A stretch of DNA of 64,000 bases, from the NCBI RefSeq assembly GCF_000819725.1, contig NZ_CDDH01000027.1, positions 36,151 through 100,150 on the forward strand. The letters run 5' to 3'. The notes under the pieces were generated by a model that did no database searches, was not told the origin of the DNA, and saw only the letters and a list, made by a program, of their open reading frames with translations. The number at the start of each line of letters is the position of its first letter. Positions within the stretch are counted from its first letter, which is position 1. This document shows, one piece after another, positions 26,264-36,380 of the stretch. The translations under genes were made by a program, and so were the position numbers. Source of the DNA: Aeromonas australiensis. Lineage in GTDB: Bacteria > Pseudomonadota > Gammaproteobacteria > Enterobacterales > Aeromonadaceae.

Positions 26264-26316
26264 CATATTGGTCAGCGATTTATCAAGGCGTGATGGGAAT
26301 CGTTTTTCCCCGGGAC

Positions 26317-27735
26317 TCAGGAGATATCGAGCTCCTTTAGCTTGCGGGTCAGGGTGTTGCGACCCCAACCGAGTAAACGCGCTGCCTCCTGCTTGTGGCC
26401 GTGGGTATGCTCTAGCGCCGTCTCCAGCATGATCCGCTCGAACTGGGGCATGGCATCGGCCAGGATGTCTGTCTCTCCCAGCGCCAGCTTGCTGGCCACC
26501 CACTCCTGCAACTGCTGCTGCCAGCAGCCGGGCATTGCCGGTTGACCCGGCTCGGCACTGTTACTGATGGGGGTGAGCAACTCGGCAGGCAAGTCACCCA
26601 CTAACACCTCCTGCCCCGAGGCCATCACGGTGAGCCAGCGGCAGACGTTTTCCAGCTGACGCACGTTACCCGGCCAGGGCAGGCGGCTGATATAGGCCTG
26701 GGTATCCGGGTGCAGGCTCTTGGCCTCAACATTCAGCTCCTTGGCGGCTCTCAGCAGGAAGTGCTGGGCCAGCTGGGGAATATCTTCTCGCCGCTCCTTG
26801 AGGGCGGGAATGTGGATGCGGATGACGTTGAGGCGGTGGAACAGATCCTCGCGAAACTCGCCATCTGCGACTCGCTTCTCCAGATTCTGGTGAGTGGCGG
26901 CGATGATCCGCACATCCACCTGCACCGGCTGATGGCCACCGACCCGGTAGAACTGGCCATCGGCCAGCACCCGCAGCAGCCGGGTCTGCACATCCAGCGG
27001 CATGTCGCCAATCTCGTCGAGAAACAGGGTGCCGCCGTCGGCCTGCTCGAAGCGGCCATGGCGGATGTTGTTGGCGCCGGTGAAGGCCCCCTTCTCATGA
27101 CCGAACAGCTCGGATTCGATAAGGTCTTTTGGGATGGCCGCCATATTGAGGGCGATGAAGTTCTTGTGGGCACGGGGACTGTGTTTGTGCAGGGCGTGGG
27201 CGACCAGCTCCTTGCCGGTACCGCTCTGACCATTGATCAGTACTGAGATGCTGGAACGCGAGAGACGGCCGATGGCACGGAATACCTCCTGCATGGCGGG
27301 GGCCTCGCCGATGATCTCCGGGGTGGCGGTGGCCTCTTGCTGACGAGACTTGCGCTTGGTGCGTTGCTCCTTGAGGTGATTTTCGGCCCGGCGCACCAGG
27401 GTCACCGCTTCGTCGATGTCGAACGGTTTGGGCAGGTACTCGAAGGCGCCGCGCTGGTAGGCGTTGACTGCGCTGTCGAGATCCGAGTGGGCGGTCATGA
27501 TGATGATGGGCAGATCGGCCTGACGGCGGTGGATCTGCTCCAGCAGGCTCAGGCCATCGATGCCGGGCATCCGGATATCGGAGAGGATCACATCGGGCGA
27601 GCGCAGCTCAAGGGCATGCAGCAGCGCTTCGCCATCGGCAAAACTTTCGCAGTTGAAGCCTTCGCTGCCGAGAGTGCGCTCCAGCACCCAGCGGATAGAG
27701 CTGTCGTCATCGACGATCCACACTTTGGCGGTCAT
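26317..27735 (-). CDS. glnG: Nitrogen regulator NtrC (sigma-54 activator)
   Basis: 472 residues in the classic order: receiver with phospho-acceptor Asp54 in [15 protein letters not shown]+ domain with GQSGTGKE (Walker A), the sigma-54 contact loop GAFTGA and a C-terminal Fis-type helix-turn-helix ending [13 protein letters not shown]. It activates glnA and other nitrogen genes when phosphorylated by GlnL. It starts 9 bp after the glnL stop, so the two are cotranscribed. Confidence 0.97.
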   Translation of the reverse strand: MTAKVWIVDDDSSIRWVLERTLGSEGFNCESFADGEALLHALELRSPDVILSDIRMPGIDGLSLLEQIHRRQADLPIIIMTAHSDLDSAVNAYQRGAFEYLPKPFDIDEAVTLVRRAENHLKEQRTKRKSRQQEATATPEIIGEAPAMQEVFRAIGRLSRSSISVLINGQSGTGKELVAHALHKHSPRAHKNFIALNMAAIPKDLIESELFGHEKGAFTGANNIRHGRFEQADGGTLFLDEIGDMPLDVQTRLLRVLADGQFYRVGGHQPVQVDVRIIAATHQNLEKRVADGEFREDLFHRLNVIRIHIPALKERREDIPQLAQHFLLRAAKELNVEAKSLHPDTQAYISRLPWPGNVRQLENVCRWLTVMASGQEVLVGDLPAELLTPISNSAEPGQPAMPGCWQQQLQEWVASKLALGETDILADAMPQFERIMLETALEHTHGHKQEAARLLGWGRNTLTRKLKELDIS

Positions 27736-27744
27736 GGGGTTCCC

Positions 27745-28800
27745 TTACTTGCGAAGCGGTAGAAAAATGGTGAATTCGGTGTGACCCGGCCAGCTGATGC
27801 AGTCGATCTTGCCCTTGTGCTGGTCGATCAGGTTCTGGGCGATGGAGAGGCCAAGCCCGGTTCCCCCCTCCTTGCCGGTGATCATGGGATAAAACAGGGT
27901 GTCGCGAATGGCATCGGGAATGCCGGGGCCGTTGTCGATGATCTTGATCTCCGCCGCTAGCCGGTAACGCTGGCCGTGGATGGTGATCTGGAACGCGGTG
28001 CGGGTCTTGATACGGATAAGCCCGGTCTGATCGCCGAGTGCTTCGGCGGCATTGCGCACTATGTTGAGAAACGCCTGCTGCAGTTGATCCGGCTCCATCT
28101 CGAATTCAGGAATGCTGGGATCGTAATCCCGCTCGATGCGAACAGAGGGAGGGAGTTCGAGCTCCACCAGTCGGCGTACCTGCTCCAGCACCGAATGGAC
28201 ATTGTGCATCTGCTGACGGCCGGGGCGCTGGGGGCCGAGCAGTCGATCGACCAGCACCCGCAGTCGGTCAGCCTGTTCGATGATGATGCCGGTATATTCG
28301 CGCAGCGCAGGATCCGGCAGCTCTTTTTGCAGCAGCTGGGCTGCGCCGCGCAGGCCGCCGAGGGGATTCTTGATTTCGTGGGCCAGGCCGCGCACCAGCT
28401 CCTTGGCTGCCAGCTGCTGGGCATGTTGCTGCTGCTCCTGGCTGATCTTCTTCTGCTGGTCGATTTTGCGCAGCTCCACCACCAACAGGCGCTGTTCGTG
28501 ATCGGCCATGGGGGTGGCGCTCAACTCCACCAGTCGCGGTTCTCCTTCCACCACCAGGGTCACTTCGCTGTCGGTAAAGCCTTGCCCTGATACGAGGCAC
28601 TGCTTGAGCCGCTGCAAGTCGAGGGAGATATGTTCCAGCAGATGGGGCAGTTCGATGCCGATCAGCCGTCGTTCACTGAGGGAGAGCAGCTGTTCGGCTG
28701 CCGGGTTGACGAACTGGATGCAGAGCCGCTCGTCCATCAGGAGCACAGCGGTCAGCAAATTATCCAAGAGTGTTTTGGCGTTGTCCGAGCGGGTTGGCAC
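27745..28800 (-). CDS. glnL: Nitrogen sensor histidine kinase NtrB
   Basis: 351 residues from a GTG start supported by AGGGAG 6 bp upstream. PAS-like N-terminus (LLDNLLTAVLLMDERLCIQF), phosphorylated His in RGLAHEIKNPLGGLRGA (near residue 140), and kinase motifs IDNGPGIPDAI and GGTGLGLSIAQNLI. It phosphorylates NtrC under nitrogen limitation and dephosphorylates it when bound by PII. An NtrC box lies 36-52 bp upstream, so the pair is probably autoregulated. Confidence 0.96.
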   Translation of the reverse strand: MPTRSDNAKTLLDNLLTAVLLMDERLCIQFVNPAAEQLLSLSERRLIGIELPHLLEHISLDLQRLKQCLVSGQGFTDSEVTLVVEGEPRLVELSATPMADHEQRLLVVELRKIDQQKKISQEQQQHAQQLAAKELVRGLAHEIKNPLGGLRGAAQLLQKELPDPALREYTGIIIEQADRLRVLVDRLLGPQRPGRQQMHNVHSVLEQVRRLVELELPPSVRIERDYDPSIPEFEMEPDQLQQAFLNIVRNAAEALGDQTGLIRIKTRTAFQITIHGQRYRLAAEIKIIDNGPGIPDAIRDTLFYPMITGKEGGTGLGLSIAQNLIDQHKGKIDCISWPGHTEFTIFLPLRK

Positions 28801-28835
28801 AGGTTTCTCCCTAAAACGGTGCTACACACCTGTTA

Positions 28836-28852
28836 TGCACCAATATGGTGCA
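28836..28852. promoter_or_regulatory. NtrC binding site before glnL
   Basis: TGCACCAATATGGTGCA is a perfect match to the NtrC palindrome TGCACC-N5-GGTGCA. It lies just upstream of glnL, where NtrC is known in enterics to repress the glnL promoter. Confidence 0.85.
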
Positions 28853-28880
28853 TGGAGTTTACCTGCATTGGGGCGCTATA

Positions 28881-29465
28881 TCACCCCTGGTTGGCCTTGG
28901 GGGTGGGTTTGGGAGCCGGTTTCACGCTCGCTCTATGCAGGTAAAAGGTGACTACATTGGATTTAGCAAGGATCGTACCGTCTTTGGCGAGTAGTTCGAG
29001 TTGAGCCTCGTGGGCGCCGCGATCAAGGTTTTCAACGCGGATCGACAGGCTGTTGCTGACGATGGGGGCGGCTTTGCCATCCAGAGTCAGCCGCACATCA
29101 TACTGGATTGGGGGTTTGGGGCTGATAGCGCCCTGAAAGACAATGTTGCCGGTGTTGTCGCGCAGGGTGCTGCCCTGTTCCGGGGAGATCAGTTCGATCA
29201 CCAGTTTGGCAGCCTCCTGCTCCTTCTTGGCATCGGCGCCAGTCAGACTGTTGAAGTTGTCCACCTGCACTGATCTGGGGGTGCTGCTGCCGAGCAGCGG
29301 GGCGACCCGCAGATCGACCTCTTTGGCGTTTTTGCCGGGGGGTGGCGCATCCGAGTAGTGGGTCACGCCATTGCCATCGACCCAGGAGTAGACCTTGGCC
29401 GCATCCGTACCAAACGAGGTCAGTAACAGCAGGGTGATCACCCCCATGCCATGCTTGTTGTTCAT
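28881..29465 (-). CDS. DUF4124-domain secreted protein in the gln operon
   Basis: 194 residues from ATG 29465 (AAGGAG 8 bp upstream; longer starts run into the glnA terminator). A signal peptide (MNNKHGMGVITLLLLTSFGT, cleavage near TDA) is followed by a DUF4124 motif KVYSWVDGNGVTHYSDAPPP and a beta-rich C-terminal half with SPEQGSTLRDNTGNIVFQG, ending in a Lys/Pro tail. It should be exported to the periplasm. It sits between glnA and glnL, a position I recall being conserved in Vibrio and relatives, yet its role in nitrogen metabolism is unknown. Confidence 0.85.
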   Translation of the reverse strand: MNNKHGMGVITLLLLTSFGTDAAKVYSWVDGNGVTHYSDAPPPGKNAKEVDLRVAPLLGSSTPRSVQVDNFNSLTGADAKKEQEAAKLVIELISPEQGSTLRDNTGNIVFQGAISPKPPIQYDVRLTLDGKAAPIVSNSLSIRVENLDRGAHEAQLELLAKDGTILAKSNVVTFYLHRASVKPAPKPTPKANQG

Positions 29466-29505
29466 CCATCTCTCCTTGACGGTATTTTGCTTAATCCTAT
29501 CAGAG

Positions 29506-29531
29506 AAAAAACCCGCCAGATGGCGGGTTTT
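29506..29531 (-). terminator. glnA terminator
   Basis: ACCCGCCA (29511-29518) and TGGCGGGT (29521-29528) form the stem, extended by AAAA/TTTT; the minus-strand transcript ends in TTTTTTCTC. It lies between glnA and the DUF4124 gene, so the latter and glnLG are expressed by read-through or from the glnL promoter. Confidence 0.85.
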
Positions 29532-29580
29532 GTCACGATTAAGCAAGCTGACCAGATTTAAACGGGCACTCTGCTGCGAT

Positions 29581-30990
29581 TTAGACGGAGTAGTAGAGTT
29601 CAAACTCCAGCGGGTGCGGGGTCATGCGCACACGGTCAACATCCTGCTGTTTCAGTTCCAGATAGGAGTTGATGAAGTCATCGCTGAACACACCGCCACG
29701 GGTCAGGAACTCGCGATCTGCATCCAGAGCGGCCAGGGCTTCGTCCAGAGAACCGGCAACGGTCGGCACTTCTGCGGCTTCTTCCGGCGGCAGGTCATAC
29801 AGGTTCTTGTCCATGGCATCGCCCGGATGGATCTTGTTGATGATACCGTCCAGACCGGCCATCAGCTGGGCGGCGAAGGCCAGGTACGGGTTGGCAGCCG
29901 GATCCGGGAAGCGCACTTCGATACGGCGAGCTTTCGGGCTCGGCACTACCGGGATACGGATGGAGGCAGAGCGGTTGCGGGCAGAGTAGGCCAGCATGAC
30001 CGGTGCTTCATAACCCGGAACCAGACGCTTGTAGGAGTTGGTGGTCGGGTTGGCGAAGGCGTTGATGGCCTTGGCGTGCTTGATGATACCGCCGATGTAG
30101 TGCAGCGCCATCTCGGACAGGCCGCCGTACAGGTCGCCCGCGAACAGGTTGACGCCGTTCTTGGCCAGAGACTGGTGGCAGTGCATACCGGAGCCGTTGT
30201 CACCGAACATGGGTTTCGGCATGAAGGTGACAGTCTTGTTGTAGGCGTGGGCCACGTTGTGGATCACGTACTTCAGTACCTGTACTTCGTCAGCTTTCAG
30301 GGTAAGAGTATTGAAGCGGGTAGCGATCTCGTTCTGACCGGCAGTGGCCACTTCGTGGTGGTGAGCTTCAACGACCTGGCCCATCTCTTCCAGCACCAGA
30401 CACATGGCGGCACGGATATCCTGGGAGGAGTCGACCGGTGCAACCGGGAAGTAACCGCCTTTCACGAACGGGCGGTGACCCTTGTTGCCATGCTCATAGG
30501 CAGTACCGGAGTTCCATGCGGCTTCTTCAGATTCGATTTTCACGAAGCTGTGGCCCATGGTGTTGGAGAAGGTGATGTTGTCGAACATGAAGAATTCCGG
30601 CTCCGGCCCGAACAGCACGGTGTCAGCGATGCCGCTGGACTTCAGGAAATCTTCTGCACGCTTGGCGATGGAGCGCGGATCGCGGTCGTAGCCCTGCATG
30701 GTGGCAGGCTCCAGTACGTCACAAACGATGTTCAGGGTGGTCTCTTCGGTGAACGGGTCCAGCTTGGCGGAGGCCGGGTCCGGCATCAGTACCATGTCGG
30801 ATTCGTTGATGCCCTTCCAGCCGCCGATGGAGGAACCATCGAACATCTTGCCGTCTTCGAAGAAATCTTCATCAACCTGGTGAGCAGGGATGGATACATG
30901 CTGCTCTTTACCCTTGGTGTCGGTAAAGCGCAGATCAACAAACTTGACTTCGTGTTCCTGGATCAGGGCCAAAACGTTCTGGGCTGACAT
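29581..30990 (-). CDS. glnA: Glutamine synthetase, type I
   Basis: 469 residues, the usual length of the adenylylated GSI-beta class. The adenylylation tyrosine lies in [11 protein letters not shown] (near residue 398); [18 protein letters not shown] and [11 protein letters not shown] (metal and glutamate site) are intact. It condenses ammonia with glutamate. A sigma-54 promoter 58-74 bp before the ATG and two NtrC boxes about 150-200 bp before it show nitrogen control. Confidence 0.98.
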   Translation of the reverse strand: MSAQNVLALIQEHEVKFVDLRFTDTKGKEQHVSIPAHQVDEDFFEDGKMFDGSSIGGWKGINESDMVLMPDPASAKLDPFTEETTLNIVCDVLEPATMQGYDRDPRSIAKRAEDFLKSSGIADTVLFGPEPEFFMFDNITFSNTMGHSFVKIESEEAAWNSGTAYEHGNKGHRPFVKGGYFPVAPVDSSQDIRAAMCLVLEEMGQVVEAHHHEVATAGQNEIATRFNTLTLKADEVQVLKYVIHNVAHAYNKTVTFMPKPMFGDNGSGMHCHQSLAKNGVNLFAGDLYGGLSEMALHYIGGIIKHAKAINAFANPTTNSYKRLVPGYEAPVMLAYSARNRSASIRIPVVPSPKARRIEVRFPDPAANPYLAFAAQLMAGLDGIINKIHPGDAMDKNLYDLPPEEAAEVPTVAGSLDEALAALDADREFLTRGGVFSDDFINSYLELKQQDVDRVRMTPHPLEFELYYSV

Positions 30991-31047
30991 GCTAAGTAAC
31001 CTCCGGTGTTAAAACTCTCTGGGTGAATGCGTCGTCGTATTCACATA

Positions 31048-31064
31048 AGCCAGTATCGTGCCAA
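31048..31064 (-). promoter_or_regulatory. Sigma-54 promoter of glnA
   Basis: On the minus strand TTGGCACGATACTGGCT has GG and GC exactly 10 nt apart, the hallmark of a -24/-12 promoter, and differs from the consensus at one of the key -12 positions. It lies 58 bp before the glnA ATG, on the glnA strand. Confidence 0.85.
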
Positions 31065-31136
31065 GTTTGTGACAGCTTGATTTCAGGGCAATCTCGCTGA
31101 AGAGGCTCCCCAAAATCAGGCGATCTCGACGCACGT

Positions 31137-31187
31137 TGCATCAATTTAGTGCGATGGTGGATCGTTTTGGTGCACTGTAATGGTGCG
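31137..31187. promoter_or_regulatory. Two NtrC enhancer sites for glnA
   Basis: TGCACTGTAATGGTGCG (31171-31187) matches TGCACC-N5-GGTGCA with two mismatches; TGCATCAATTTAGTGCG (31137-31153) is weaker. Their centres are 34 bp apart and about 90-125 bp upstream of the sigma-54 promoter, matching the tandem enhancer layout of enteric glnA. Confidence 0.75.
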
Positions 31188-31278
31188 CGAAATACGGTCA
31201 CTGCCCATCTAAGCAGGGTTTGTCAGAGAGGTCTATGATCCAGATCCGTTGTTATGCGCGAATGTACTGCAATTCTGC

Positions 31279-31307
31279 TAGGCAGATCACAAAGGCAAGA
31301 GTACAAT
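31279..31307 (+). promoter_or_regulatory. Candidate typA promoter
   Basis: TAGGCA (31279-31284), a 17-bp spacer and TACAAT (31302-31307) lie 35 bp before the typA ATG. The 351-bp glnA-typA gap thus carries this promoter plus the glnA sigma-54 promoter and NtrC sites. Confidence 0.5.
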
Positions 31308-31341
31308 TAGCGCCCAATTTTACCCGGTGATTGAGGCGAGA

Positions 31342-33153
31342 ATGTTAGAGAATTTACGCAATATTGCGATTATTGCGCACGTTGACCACGGCAAAACGAC
31401 TCTGGTTGATAAGCTGCTGCAGCAGTCCGGCACCCTGGACCGCTCCACGGAAGGCCAGGAACGGATCATGGACTCCAATGATCTGGAACGGGAACGTGGC
31501 ATCACCATTCTCGCCAAGAACACTGCGATCCGCTGGAATGACTACCGCATCAACATCGTTGATACCCCGGGTCACGCCGACTTCGGTGGTGAAGTAGAGC
31601 GCGTACTGTCCATGGTTGACTCCGTGCTGCTGCTGGTTGACGCCGTAGACGGTCCGATGCCGCAAACCCGTTTCGTGACCCAGAAAGCGTTCGCTCAGGG
31701 TCTGAAGCCGATCGTGGTCATCAACAAGGTTGACCGTCCGGGTGCGCGTCCTGACTGGGTAATGGATCAGGTATTCGACCTGTTCGACAACCTGGGCGCG
31801 ACTGACGAACAGCTGGATTTCAAGGTTGTTTACGCCTCTGCACTGAACGGTTGGGCCACCATGGATCAGGACGTCGAGTCCGAGAACATGGAGCCGCTGT
31901 TCCAGGCTATCGTTGACAACGTTGAAGCGCCGAAGGCTGATGCCGAAGGTGGTTTCCAGATGCAGATCTCCCAGCTGGACTACAACTCCTACGTGGGTGT
32001 TATCGGTATCGGCCGTATCACCCGTGGTCGCGTCAAGACCAACCAGCAGGTCACCATCGTGGGCGCCAACGGCAAGAACCGTACCGGTAAAGTCGGTCAG
32101 GTGCTGGGTTACCTGGGTCTGTCCCGTACCGAAGTGACTGACGCGCAAGCGGGTGACATCATCGCCATCACCGGTCTGGGTGAGCTGAAAATCTCCGATA
32201 CCATCTGTGACAACAATGCTGTTGAAGCGCTGCCGCCGCTCTCCGTTGACGAGCCGACCGTGAACATGACCTTCCAGGTCAATACTTCACCGTTTGCCGG
32301 TAAAGAGGGCAAGTTCGTCACCTCCCGTAACATTCTGGAGCGTCTGAACCAGGAGCTGGTCCACAACGTGGCCCTGCGTGTGGAAGAGACCGAAGATCCG
32401 GACAAGTTCCGTGTATCCGGCCGTGGTGAACTGCACCTCTCCATCCTGATCGAAAACATGCGTCGCGAAGGTTACGAGCTGGCGGTATCCCGTCCGGAAG
32501 TAATCCTGCGTACCGTCGATGGCGAACTGCAAGAACCGTTCGAAACCGTCACTGTGGACGTTGAAGAAGCGCACCAGGGTTCCGTGATGGAGCAACTGGG
32601 TCTGCGTAAAGGTGAAATGACCAACATGACCCCGGATGGCAAGGGTCGTGTCCGCCTGGACTTCATGATCCCGAGTCGTGGTCTGATCGGTTTCCAGACC
32701 GAGTTCCTGACCATGACCTCCGGTACCGGTCTGCTCTACCACACCTTCGATCACTACGGTCCGCACAAGGGTGGCAGCATCGGTGAGCGTCAGAATGGCG
32801 TGCTGATCTCCAACGCCACCGGTAAGGCGCTGACCTTCGCCCTGTTCGGCCTGCAAGACCGCGGTCGTCTGTTTATCGGTCACGCGACCGAGGTATACGA
32901 AGGCCAGGTGATCGGGATCCACTCCCGTTCCAACGATCTGACGGTTAACTGCCTGAAGGGCAAACAGCTGACCAACATGCGTGCCTCCGGTACCGACGAA
33001 GCCCAGGTGCTGACTCCGCCGATCCGCATGACCCTGGAGCAGGCGCTCGAGTTCATCGACAACGATGAGCTGGTTGAGATCACCCCCAAGGCCATCCGCA
33101 TTCGCAAGAAGCTGCTGACCGAGCTGGATCGCAAGCGCGCCGGCCGTGGTTAA
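31342..33153 (+). CDS. typA: Ribosome-associated translational GTPase TypA/BipA
   Basis: 603 residues from ATG 31342, giving [20 protein letters not shown] with the G1 motif AHVDHGKT; a GTG 15 bp upstream is in frame but adds non-conserved residues. G2 (RERGITI), G3 (DTPGHADF) and G4 (NKVD) follow, then EF-G-like domains III and V and the BipA-specific C-terminus. It assists 50S assembly, especially in the cold. GAGGCGAGA serves as ribosome-binding site. Confidence 0.97.
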   Translation: MLENLRNIAIIAHVDHGKTTLVDKLLQQSGTLDRSTEGQERIMDSNDLERERGITILAKNTAIRWNDYRINIVDTPGHADFGGEVERVLSMVDSVLLLVDAVDGPMPQTRFVTQKAFAQGLKPIVVINKVDRPGARPDWVMDQVFDLFDNLGATDEQLDFKVVYASALNGWATMDQDVESENMEPLFQAIVDNVEAPKADAEGGFQMQISQLDYNSYVGVIGIGRITRGRVKTNQQVTIVGANGKNRTGKVGQVLGYLGLSRTEVTDAQAGDIIAITGLGELKISDTICDNNAVEALPPLSVDEPTVNMTFQVNTSPFAGKEGKFVTSRNILERLNQELVHNVALRVEETEDPDKFRVSGRGELHLSILIENMRREGYELAVSRPEVILRTVDGELQEPFETVTVDVEEAHQGSVMEQLGLRKGEMTNMTPDGKGRVRLDFMIPSRGLIGFQTEFLTMTSGTGLLYHTFDHYGPHKGGSIGERQNGVLISNATGKALTFALFGLQDRGRLFIGHATEVYEGQVIGIHSRSNDLTVNCLKGKQLTNMRASGTDEAQVLTPPIRMTLEQALEFIDNDELVEITPKAIRIRKKLLTELDRKRAGRG

Positions 33154-33204
33154 TGCCATGTGCTGAGTCTCGGCAGCCCTCGCGGCCGCTGACGGTTCAC
33201 TGAT

Positions 33205-33241
33205 AAACGGGCCCAACCCTCTGGTTTGGGCCCGTTTTTTA
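33205..33241 (+). terminator. typA terminator
   Basis: AAACGGGCCCAA (33205-33216) and TTGGGCCCGTTT (33226-33237) form a 12-bp stem followed by a T run. Confidence 0.9.
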
Positions 33242-33324
33242 TACCTGTGATTTAGATGAGGTCGTTCATGTCATTTGGCAATACGGGCTCAATCTGCTGA
33301 TACATGGTGAAGAGGTTTGAGATT

Positions 33325-33358
33325 AAAAAGCCGCAGCGTTGAGATGCTGCGGCTTTTT
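33325..33358. terminator. Terminator of trkH (bidirectional)
   Basis: AAAAAGCCGCAGC (33325-33337) and GCTGCGGCTTTTT (33346-33358) pair perfectly over 13 bp around GTTGAGAT. It lies 20 bp after the trkH stop on the minus strand and can also back up the typA terminator. Confidence 0.85.
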
Positions 33359-33377
33359 ATTGGCTTGCGGTGAAGCG

Positions 33378-34820
33378 TTACTGGCGCCAGAAAGAGGGAA
33401 AGAAGATCACTGCAACGGTCAGTATCTCCAGGCGGCCCAGCAGCATGCCGAATGACAGGATCCACTTTGCCATGTCAGGCTGGCTGGCGAAGTTGCCGCT
33501 GGGTCCAATGATGGGCCCCATCCCTGGTCCTACGTTGGCAACCGCGGTGATGGAGCCCGAGATGGCAGTGAGTGGATCCAGGCCTATGGTGGCTAACAGG
33601 GCTGCGATCAGCAGTATGATGGCGAAGTAAGCCAGTACGAAGGAGATCATCGAGCGGATGATGGCGTCATTGACCGGGCGGCCATTGTATTTTTGCGGGA
33701 ACACCCCTGAGGGGTGCATCAGCTGGCGCATCTGCTTGCGAAACAGGGCGAATGCCACCTGTATGCGAAAGATCTTGAGGCCACCGGATGTTGAACCGGA
33801 GCAGGCACCGAGCAGCATGATGAAGATAAAAATGACACTGGTGAGAGGGCCCCAGGTGCCGAAGTCGCCGAGGCCATATCCGGTGGTGGTGATCACCGAG
33901 ACAATATTGAAACAGCTGATACGCAGGGCATCCAGAAAACCGTAGATGCCCCTGCTCCACAGGTACAGTGTGACCACGGCGGTAACCCAGAGGATTAGCC
34001 AGAAGAAGCCCTGAACCTGCGCATCTTTGAGCAGGCTGTAGTCTCTATGGCTGAGGCTCTGGACATAGAGCAGGAAGGGCAGGCCACCGAGAAACATGAA
34101 CAGGGTACCAATCCAGTGTGCCGAATTGGAGAAGTGGGACATGGATTGATCGGAAGTGGAATAGCCGCCAGTACTGAGGGTGGTCATGGCGTGATTGATC
34201 GCCTCGAACAGAGTCATGCCACTGGCCCAGTAGGCCATAAAGCAGAGCATGGAGAGCACCAGATAGACCACCACTATGTTGTTGGCCACCGTCTTGGCTC
34301 GGGGGGCACTTTTGTCTGACCAGTCCGAGCTCTCGGTCTGGAACAGCTTCATGCCACCGACGTTGAGGTAGGGCAGCACAGCGACTGCCATTACGATAAA
34401 GCCGACCCCGCCCAGCCACTGCAGGATGGAGCGCCATAACAGGATGCTGTGGGCCATATTATCCAATCCCGACAGTACGGTGGAGCCGGTAGTCGTGACT
34501 CCAGACATGGTTTCGAAATAGGCATCGGCAAAACCGATGTGATTGATGAAGACAAAGGGCAGGGCGCCGAAGATACAGGCCACCACCCAGACCGAGGTGG
34601 TGAGCAGGAACATCTCCCGCACCCCCAGCTGAAACTCCGCTTTACGACCGTAGTGGAGACAGAGCAGGGCTGCACCGTGGGTGATCAGCACTGACTGCAG
34701 AAATTCGACAAAGCCTTCAGAACCGGTCAGTAGCGCCAGCAAAGTGGGTAACCACATGAAGAGTGCCAGTTTGGAGAGCACCAGTCCAAGGGTGAAGATA
34801 ATGGGACGCAGCTTGATCAT
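33378..34820 (-). CDS. trkH: Trk potassium uptake channel subunit TrkH
   Basis: 480-residue polytopic protein with four MPM-type repeats; selectivity-loop signatures include TTGSTVLSGLDNM, TTLSTGGYSTSDQSM, TTTGYGLGDFGTWG and ANVGPGMGPIIGPSGNF. It forms the K+ pore gated by the cytoplasmic TrkA ring. It is downstream of trkA on the same strand, separated by a hairpin. Confidence 0.96.
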   Translation of the reverse strand: MIKLRPIIFTLGLVLSKLALFMWLPTLLALLTGSEGFVEFLQSVLITHGAALLCLHYGRKAEFQLGVREMFLLTTSVWVVACIFGALPFVFINHIGFADAYFETMSGVTTTGSTVLSGLDNMAHSILLWRSILQWLGGVGFIVMAVAVLPYLNVGGMKLFQTESSDWSDKSAPRAKTVANNIVVVYLVLSMLCFMAYWASGMTLFEAINHAMTTLSTGGYSTSDQSMSHFSNSAHWIGTLFMFLGGLPFLLYVQSLSHRDYSLLKDAQVQGFFWLILWVTAVVTLYLWSRGIYGFLDALRISCFNIVSVITTTGYGLGDFGTWGPLTSVIFIFIMLLGACSGSTSGGLKIFRIQVAFALFRKQMRQLMHPSGVFPQKYNGRPVNDAIIRSMISFVLAYFAIILLIAALLATIGLDPLTAISGSITAVANVGPGMGPIIGPSGNFASQPDMAKWILSFGMLLGRLEILTVAVIFFPSFWRQ

Positions 34821-34845
34821 GCTCGATAACCTGGTCAGTGATTAA

Positions 34846-34888
34846 CAAAAGACCCGGACCATCCCTTGGGGGGAGCTGAGCCGGGTCT
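34846..34888 (-). terminator. Hairpin/attenuator between trkA and trkH
   Basis: On the minus strand AGACCCGG and CCGGGTCT (34850-34857 with 34881-34888) flank a 23-nt loop and are followed by TTTTG. It may lower trkH expression relative to trkA. Confidence 0.5.
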
Positions 34889-34916
34889 GGTTTGACAGCC
34901 TGTGCACATGACGTCG

Positions 34917-36293
34917 TTACAGGAAGAAAGGGCTTGGCTGGAACAGCCGCTCCACTTCCGGAATGTACTTTTTGTCTACCAGGAACATGACGACGTGGTC
35001 ATCCTGCTGGATTTTGGTGCGATCGTGAGCGATCAGGACTTCATCTCCCCGTACCACAGCCCCGATGGTTGTGCCCGGTGGCAGCTTGAGCTCACCCACT
35101 GACCTGCCAACGACCTTGGAGGTATTCTCATCGCCATGGGCGATCGCTTCGATCGCCTCGGCAGCACCGCGTCGCAGGCTATAAACGTTGGCGATATCGG
35201 CCCGGCGCACGTGGGTCAGCAAGGCAGAGATGGTGGCCTGCTGGGGCGAGATGGCGATATCGATGGAGCCGCCTTGCACCAGATCGACGTAAGCACCGCG
35301 CTGGATCAGCACCATGGTTTTCTTGGCCCCCATCTTCTTGGCGAGCAGCGCCGACATGATGTTGGCCTCATCCTCGTTGGTCACGGCGATGAAGACGTCG
35401 ATCTGATCGATATGCTCCTCGGCCAGCAGCTCCTGATCTGCCGCGTCACCACAGAAGACGATGGTGTTCTCCAGCTGTTCGGAGAGCTGCTCCGCCCGGG
35501 GCAGGTTGCGCTCGATCAGCTTGACACTGTAACGCTTCTCCAATTGGCGGGCGAGACCTGCACCGATGTTGCCGCCACCGACGATCATGATGCGACGGTA
35601 GGGGCTCTCGAGGCGCTGCAGCTCCGACATCACGGCACGGATATGGCCCGCAGCGGCGACGAAGAACACCTCGTCATCCGCTTCAATGATAGTGGTGCCT
35701 TGCGGACGGATCGGGCGACCCTGACGGAAGATGGCCGCTACCCGGGTCTCGATATTGGGCATGTGATCACGCAGGGTGGAGAGGGCATTGCCCACCAGTG
35801 GGCCGCCGTAGTAGGCCTTGACCGCCACCAGACCCACACGTCCTCCTGCAAAATCAACAACTTGAAGTGCGCCTGGGTATTCAATCAGGCGACGTACATA
35901 GTCGGTGACCAACTGCTCCGGGGCGATCAGGTGATCCACAGGTACCGATTCCGGCAGAAACAGCCGATCCCGCTCGGTCAGATAGGCGGGTGAGCGGATC
36001 CGAGCCACCTTGTTCGGGGTGTTGAACAGGGAGTAGGCCACCTGACAGGCGATCATGTTGGTTTCGTCACTGTTGGTGACGGCGACCAGCATGTCGGCAT
36101 CCTGAGCCCCTGCTTCACGCAGCACCTTGGGGTGCGCGCCATGGCCGTTGACCACCCGCAGGTCAAACTTGTCCTGTAGTTCGCGCAGCCGCTCGCTATC
36201 GGTGTCGACAATGGTGATGTCATTGTTCTCCCCGGCCAGGTTCTCGGCCAGGGTGCCGCCGACCTGGCCGGCTCCCAAAATGATGATCTTCAT
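34917..36293 (-). CDS. trkA: Trk potassium transporter NAD-binding subunit TrkA
   Basis: 458 residues with two RCK units, each with a Rossmann motif ([20 protein letters not shown] near the N-terminus and [20 protein letters not shown] near residue 235) and a TrkA-C lobe. It regulates TrkH according to nucleotide and NAD(H). It lies 87 bp downstream of rsmB, completing a def-fmt-rsmB-trkA order common in gammaproteobacteria. Confidence 0.96.
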   Translation of the reverse strand: MKIIILGAGQVGGTLAENLAGENNDITIVDTDSERLRELQDKFDLRVVNGHGAHPKVLREAGAQDADMLVAVTNSDETNMIACQVAYSLFNTPNKVARIRSPAYLTERDRLFLPESVPVDHLIAPEQLVTDYVRRLIEYPGALQVVDFAGGRVGLVAVKAYYGGPLVGNALSTLRDHMPNIETRVAAIFRQGRPIRPQGTTIIEADDEVFFVAAAGHIRAVMSELQRLESPYRRIMIVGGGNIGAGLARQLEKRYSVKLIERNLPRAEQLSEQLENTIVFCGDAADQELLAEEHIDQIDVFIAVTNEDEANIMSALLAKKMGAKKTMVLIQRGAYVDLVQGGSIDIAISPQQATISALLTHVRRADIANVYSLRRGAAEAIEAIAHGDENTSKVVGRSVGELKLPPGTTIGAVVRGDEVLIAHDRTKIQQDDHVVMFLVDKKYIPEVERLFQPSPFFL

Positions 36294-36380
36294 AGGGAAC
36301 GTCTACCCATGTTGATGCAGTAAAGGGGCGCGCCAGAACGAGTCTGGCGGCTCTCCCGAATGAGGTTGGTCATGCCCGGC

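Noticed and set aside
25141..26340. 399-codon open frame on the plus strand
   Set aside because: Antisense of add, which has all adenosine deaminase motifs.
29395..30987. 530-codon open frame on the plus strand
   Set aside because: Antisense of glnA, which is intact and regulated by sites placed for the minus strand.
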